Positions 5,415-6,163 of a stretch of DNA of 6,163 nt are shown here, one piece after another. The notes under the pieces were generated by a model, which ran no database searches, was not told the DNA's origin, and saw only the letters and a program-made list of their open reading frames with translations. The position numbers were made by a program, and so were the translations under genes. How positions within the stretch are numbered: the first letter of the stretch is position 1; each line of letters opens with the position of its first letter. The DNA comes from Pelagibacteraceae bacterium BACL5 MAG-120820-bin39 (GTDB lineage Bacteria > Pseudomonadota > Alphaproteobacteria > Pelagibacterales > Pelagibacteraceae). The stretch covers positions 1 through 6,163 of the forward strand of contig LIBV01000056.1 of the NCBI GenBank assembly GCA_001438335.1. Reading direction: 5' to 3'.

Positions 5415-6163
5415 ATTTATTAAGAGAAACTATCACTTCACAAGCTATAGCCTCTTCATTACCTATTAATCCTAATTTCTCAACAGTTTTACCCTTTAGA
5501 TTTATCAAATTTTCATCTACAGTTAATAATTTTGAAAGTGATTTTATTATTTTATTTCTGTAAAGAGAAAGGTTTTTCACAAATTAAATTAATGTCTAAA
5601 TTATTTAAATAGAAATTATTTTTATTTAATATTGATAGTATGGGTTTTAGCATTTTTGGCGATCGAATATTTTTAAACTTATTATTATTCGGAAAATAAA
5701 AGCCTATATCTTTTTTTCTCATTGCTCCTAAAATAGCATCTATAATAGCATGTAGAATTACATCACCATCGGAGTGACCTTTTAAGCCTGAATGAAATGG
5801 AATTTTTGTACCACCTAAGTAAAGTTTTTTATTTCTGATTAATCTATGAATATCAAAGCCTAAGCCATAGTAAGTTTTATTTTCTTTAATTTCATTATTA
5901 AATGTAATCTTTTTATTTTTAATCTCACCTCGTATAAACTTTATAGGCAAATCTTTGTTTATAAATAAAGTGGCTTCATCTTTAACTTTATTTTTTTCTT
6001 TTAGCGCTAAAGTATATAATTTTTTAAAATTAAAAGCTTGAGGTGTTTGTGTTAAATAACACTTATTTCTATCTAAATTATAAGTTTGATTATTGATTTT
6101 ATATTTGATTGAGTCAACTGATTGGATAGTTGGAATTACAGCAATACTATTTTTTAAATTTTT
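5407..6163 (-). pseudogene. ispDF: Bifunctional IspD/IspF, 5' end outside window, frameshifted in the IspF domain
   Basis: The fusion combines IspD (MEP cytidylyltransferase) and IspF (MEcPP synthase), two steps of the MEP isoprenoid pathway. The frame is open from the right edge to a stop at 5554-5552 (203 codons). The IspD part shows AVIPTIQSVDSIK, LDR (6076-6068), LTQTPQAF (about 6055-6032), DEAT (5980-5969) and KKITF near its end. IspF follows without a break: GLGFDIHRL and KGHSDGDV, giving metal ligands Asp (5854-5852), His (5848-5846) and His (5776-5774), then GAMRKKDIG and LICEKP. After KPFSLQK the frame stops, but from 5559 down to a TAA at 5409-5407 a different frame encodes the missing end: RNKIIKSLSKLL, GKTVEKLG and EEAIACEVIVSL. 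Spacing against E. coli IspF suggests a net loss of 5 bases (2 lost or 1 gained also fit). The TTG at 5950 is internal, not a start. MEP-pathway genes are normally essential, so a sequencing or assembly error is as likely as a real mutation. Confidence 0.88.

Noticed and set aside
5552..5950. A free-standing 132-residue IspF starting at TTG 5950
   Set aside because: The frame continues upstream to the window edge through clear IspD motifs (LDR, QTPQAF), so this TTG is an internal Leu codon of a fused gene, and the apparent C-terminus is created by the frameshift.
1..6163. Search by eye for tRNA or rRNA genes, CRISPR arrays, insertion sequences, attachment sites, riboswitches and defence or phage genes
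   Set aside because: Nearly every base is inside a recognised housekeeping gene; no repeated spacing, terminal inverted repeats, transposase motifs or structured leader was seen.

Overview
The window is about 6.2 kb of very AT-rich (roughly 70% A+T, judged by eye), gene-dense bacterial chromosome. Gene content and order (pyrG–kdsA–eno–ftsB–lipA–coq10, facing cinA–pgpA–ispDF) are those of an alphaproteobacterium. The low GC, lysine/asparagine/isoleucine-rich proteins, almost complete lack of intergenic DNA and fused ispDF point to a streamlined marine lineage such as SAR11 (Pelagibacterales). That placement is inference from composition and synteny, not from a search.

Layout. Bases 2-4445 hold six + strand genes read as one tightly coupled run: the 3' end of pyrG (CTP synthase), kdsA (Kdo-8-phosphate synthase), eno (enolase), ftsB (divisome protein), lipA (lipoyl synthase) and a coq10-type START-domain gene. 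Every junction either overlaps or abuts. Only 7 bases separate the coq10 stop from the cinA stop on the other strand, and an 18-bp perfect palindrome covers that junction. Bases 4453-6163 hold three - strand genes read leftward: ispDF (entering from the right edge, incomplete), pgpA and cinA/pncC. No RNA genes, insertion sequences, CRISPR arrays or phage genes were seen, and there is no gene-free stretch longer than a few bases.

How the genes fit together. Enolase makes phosphoenolpyruvate, which KdsA condenses with arabinose-5-phosphate on the way to lipopolysaccharide Kdo. CTP from PyrG is used to activate Kdo and in phospholipid synthesis, where PgpA acts. IspDF makes isoprenoid precursors, which feed ubiquinone, the ligand of the Coq10 family. 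LipA makes the lipoyl cofactor of 2-oxoacid dehydrogenases.

Main points for a second look. The IspF half of ispDF is broken by a frameshift near 5552-5562, with the remaining conserved C-terminus readable in another frame. The pdhABC–lpd genes that often lie between ftsB and lipA in alphaproteobacteria are absent here, and ftsB overlaps lipA directly. I found no convincing sign of an undescribed system; this is mainly a core housekeeping region.
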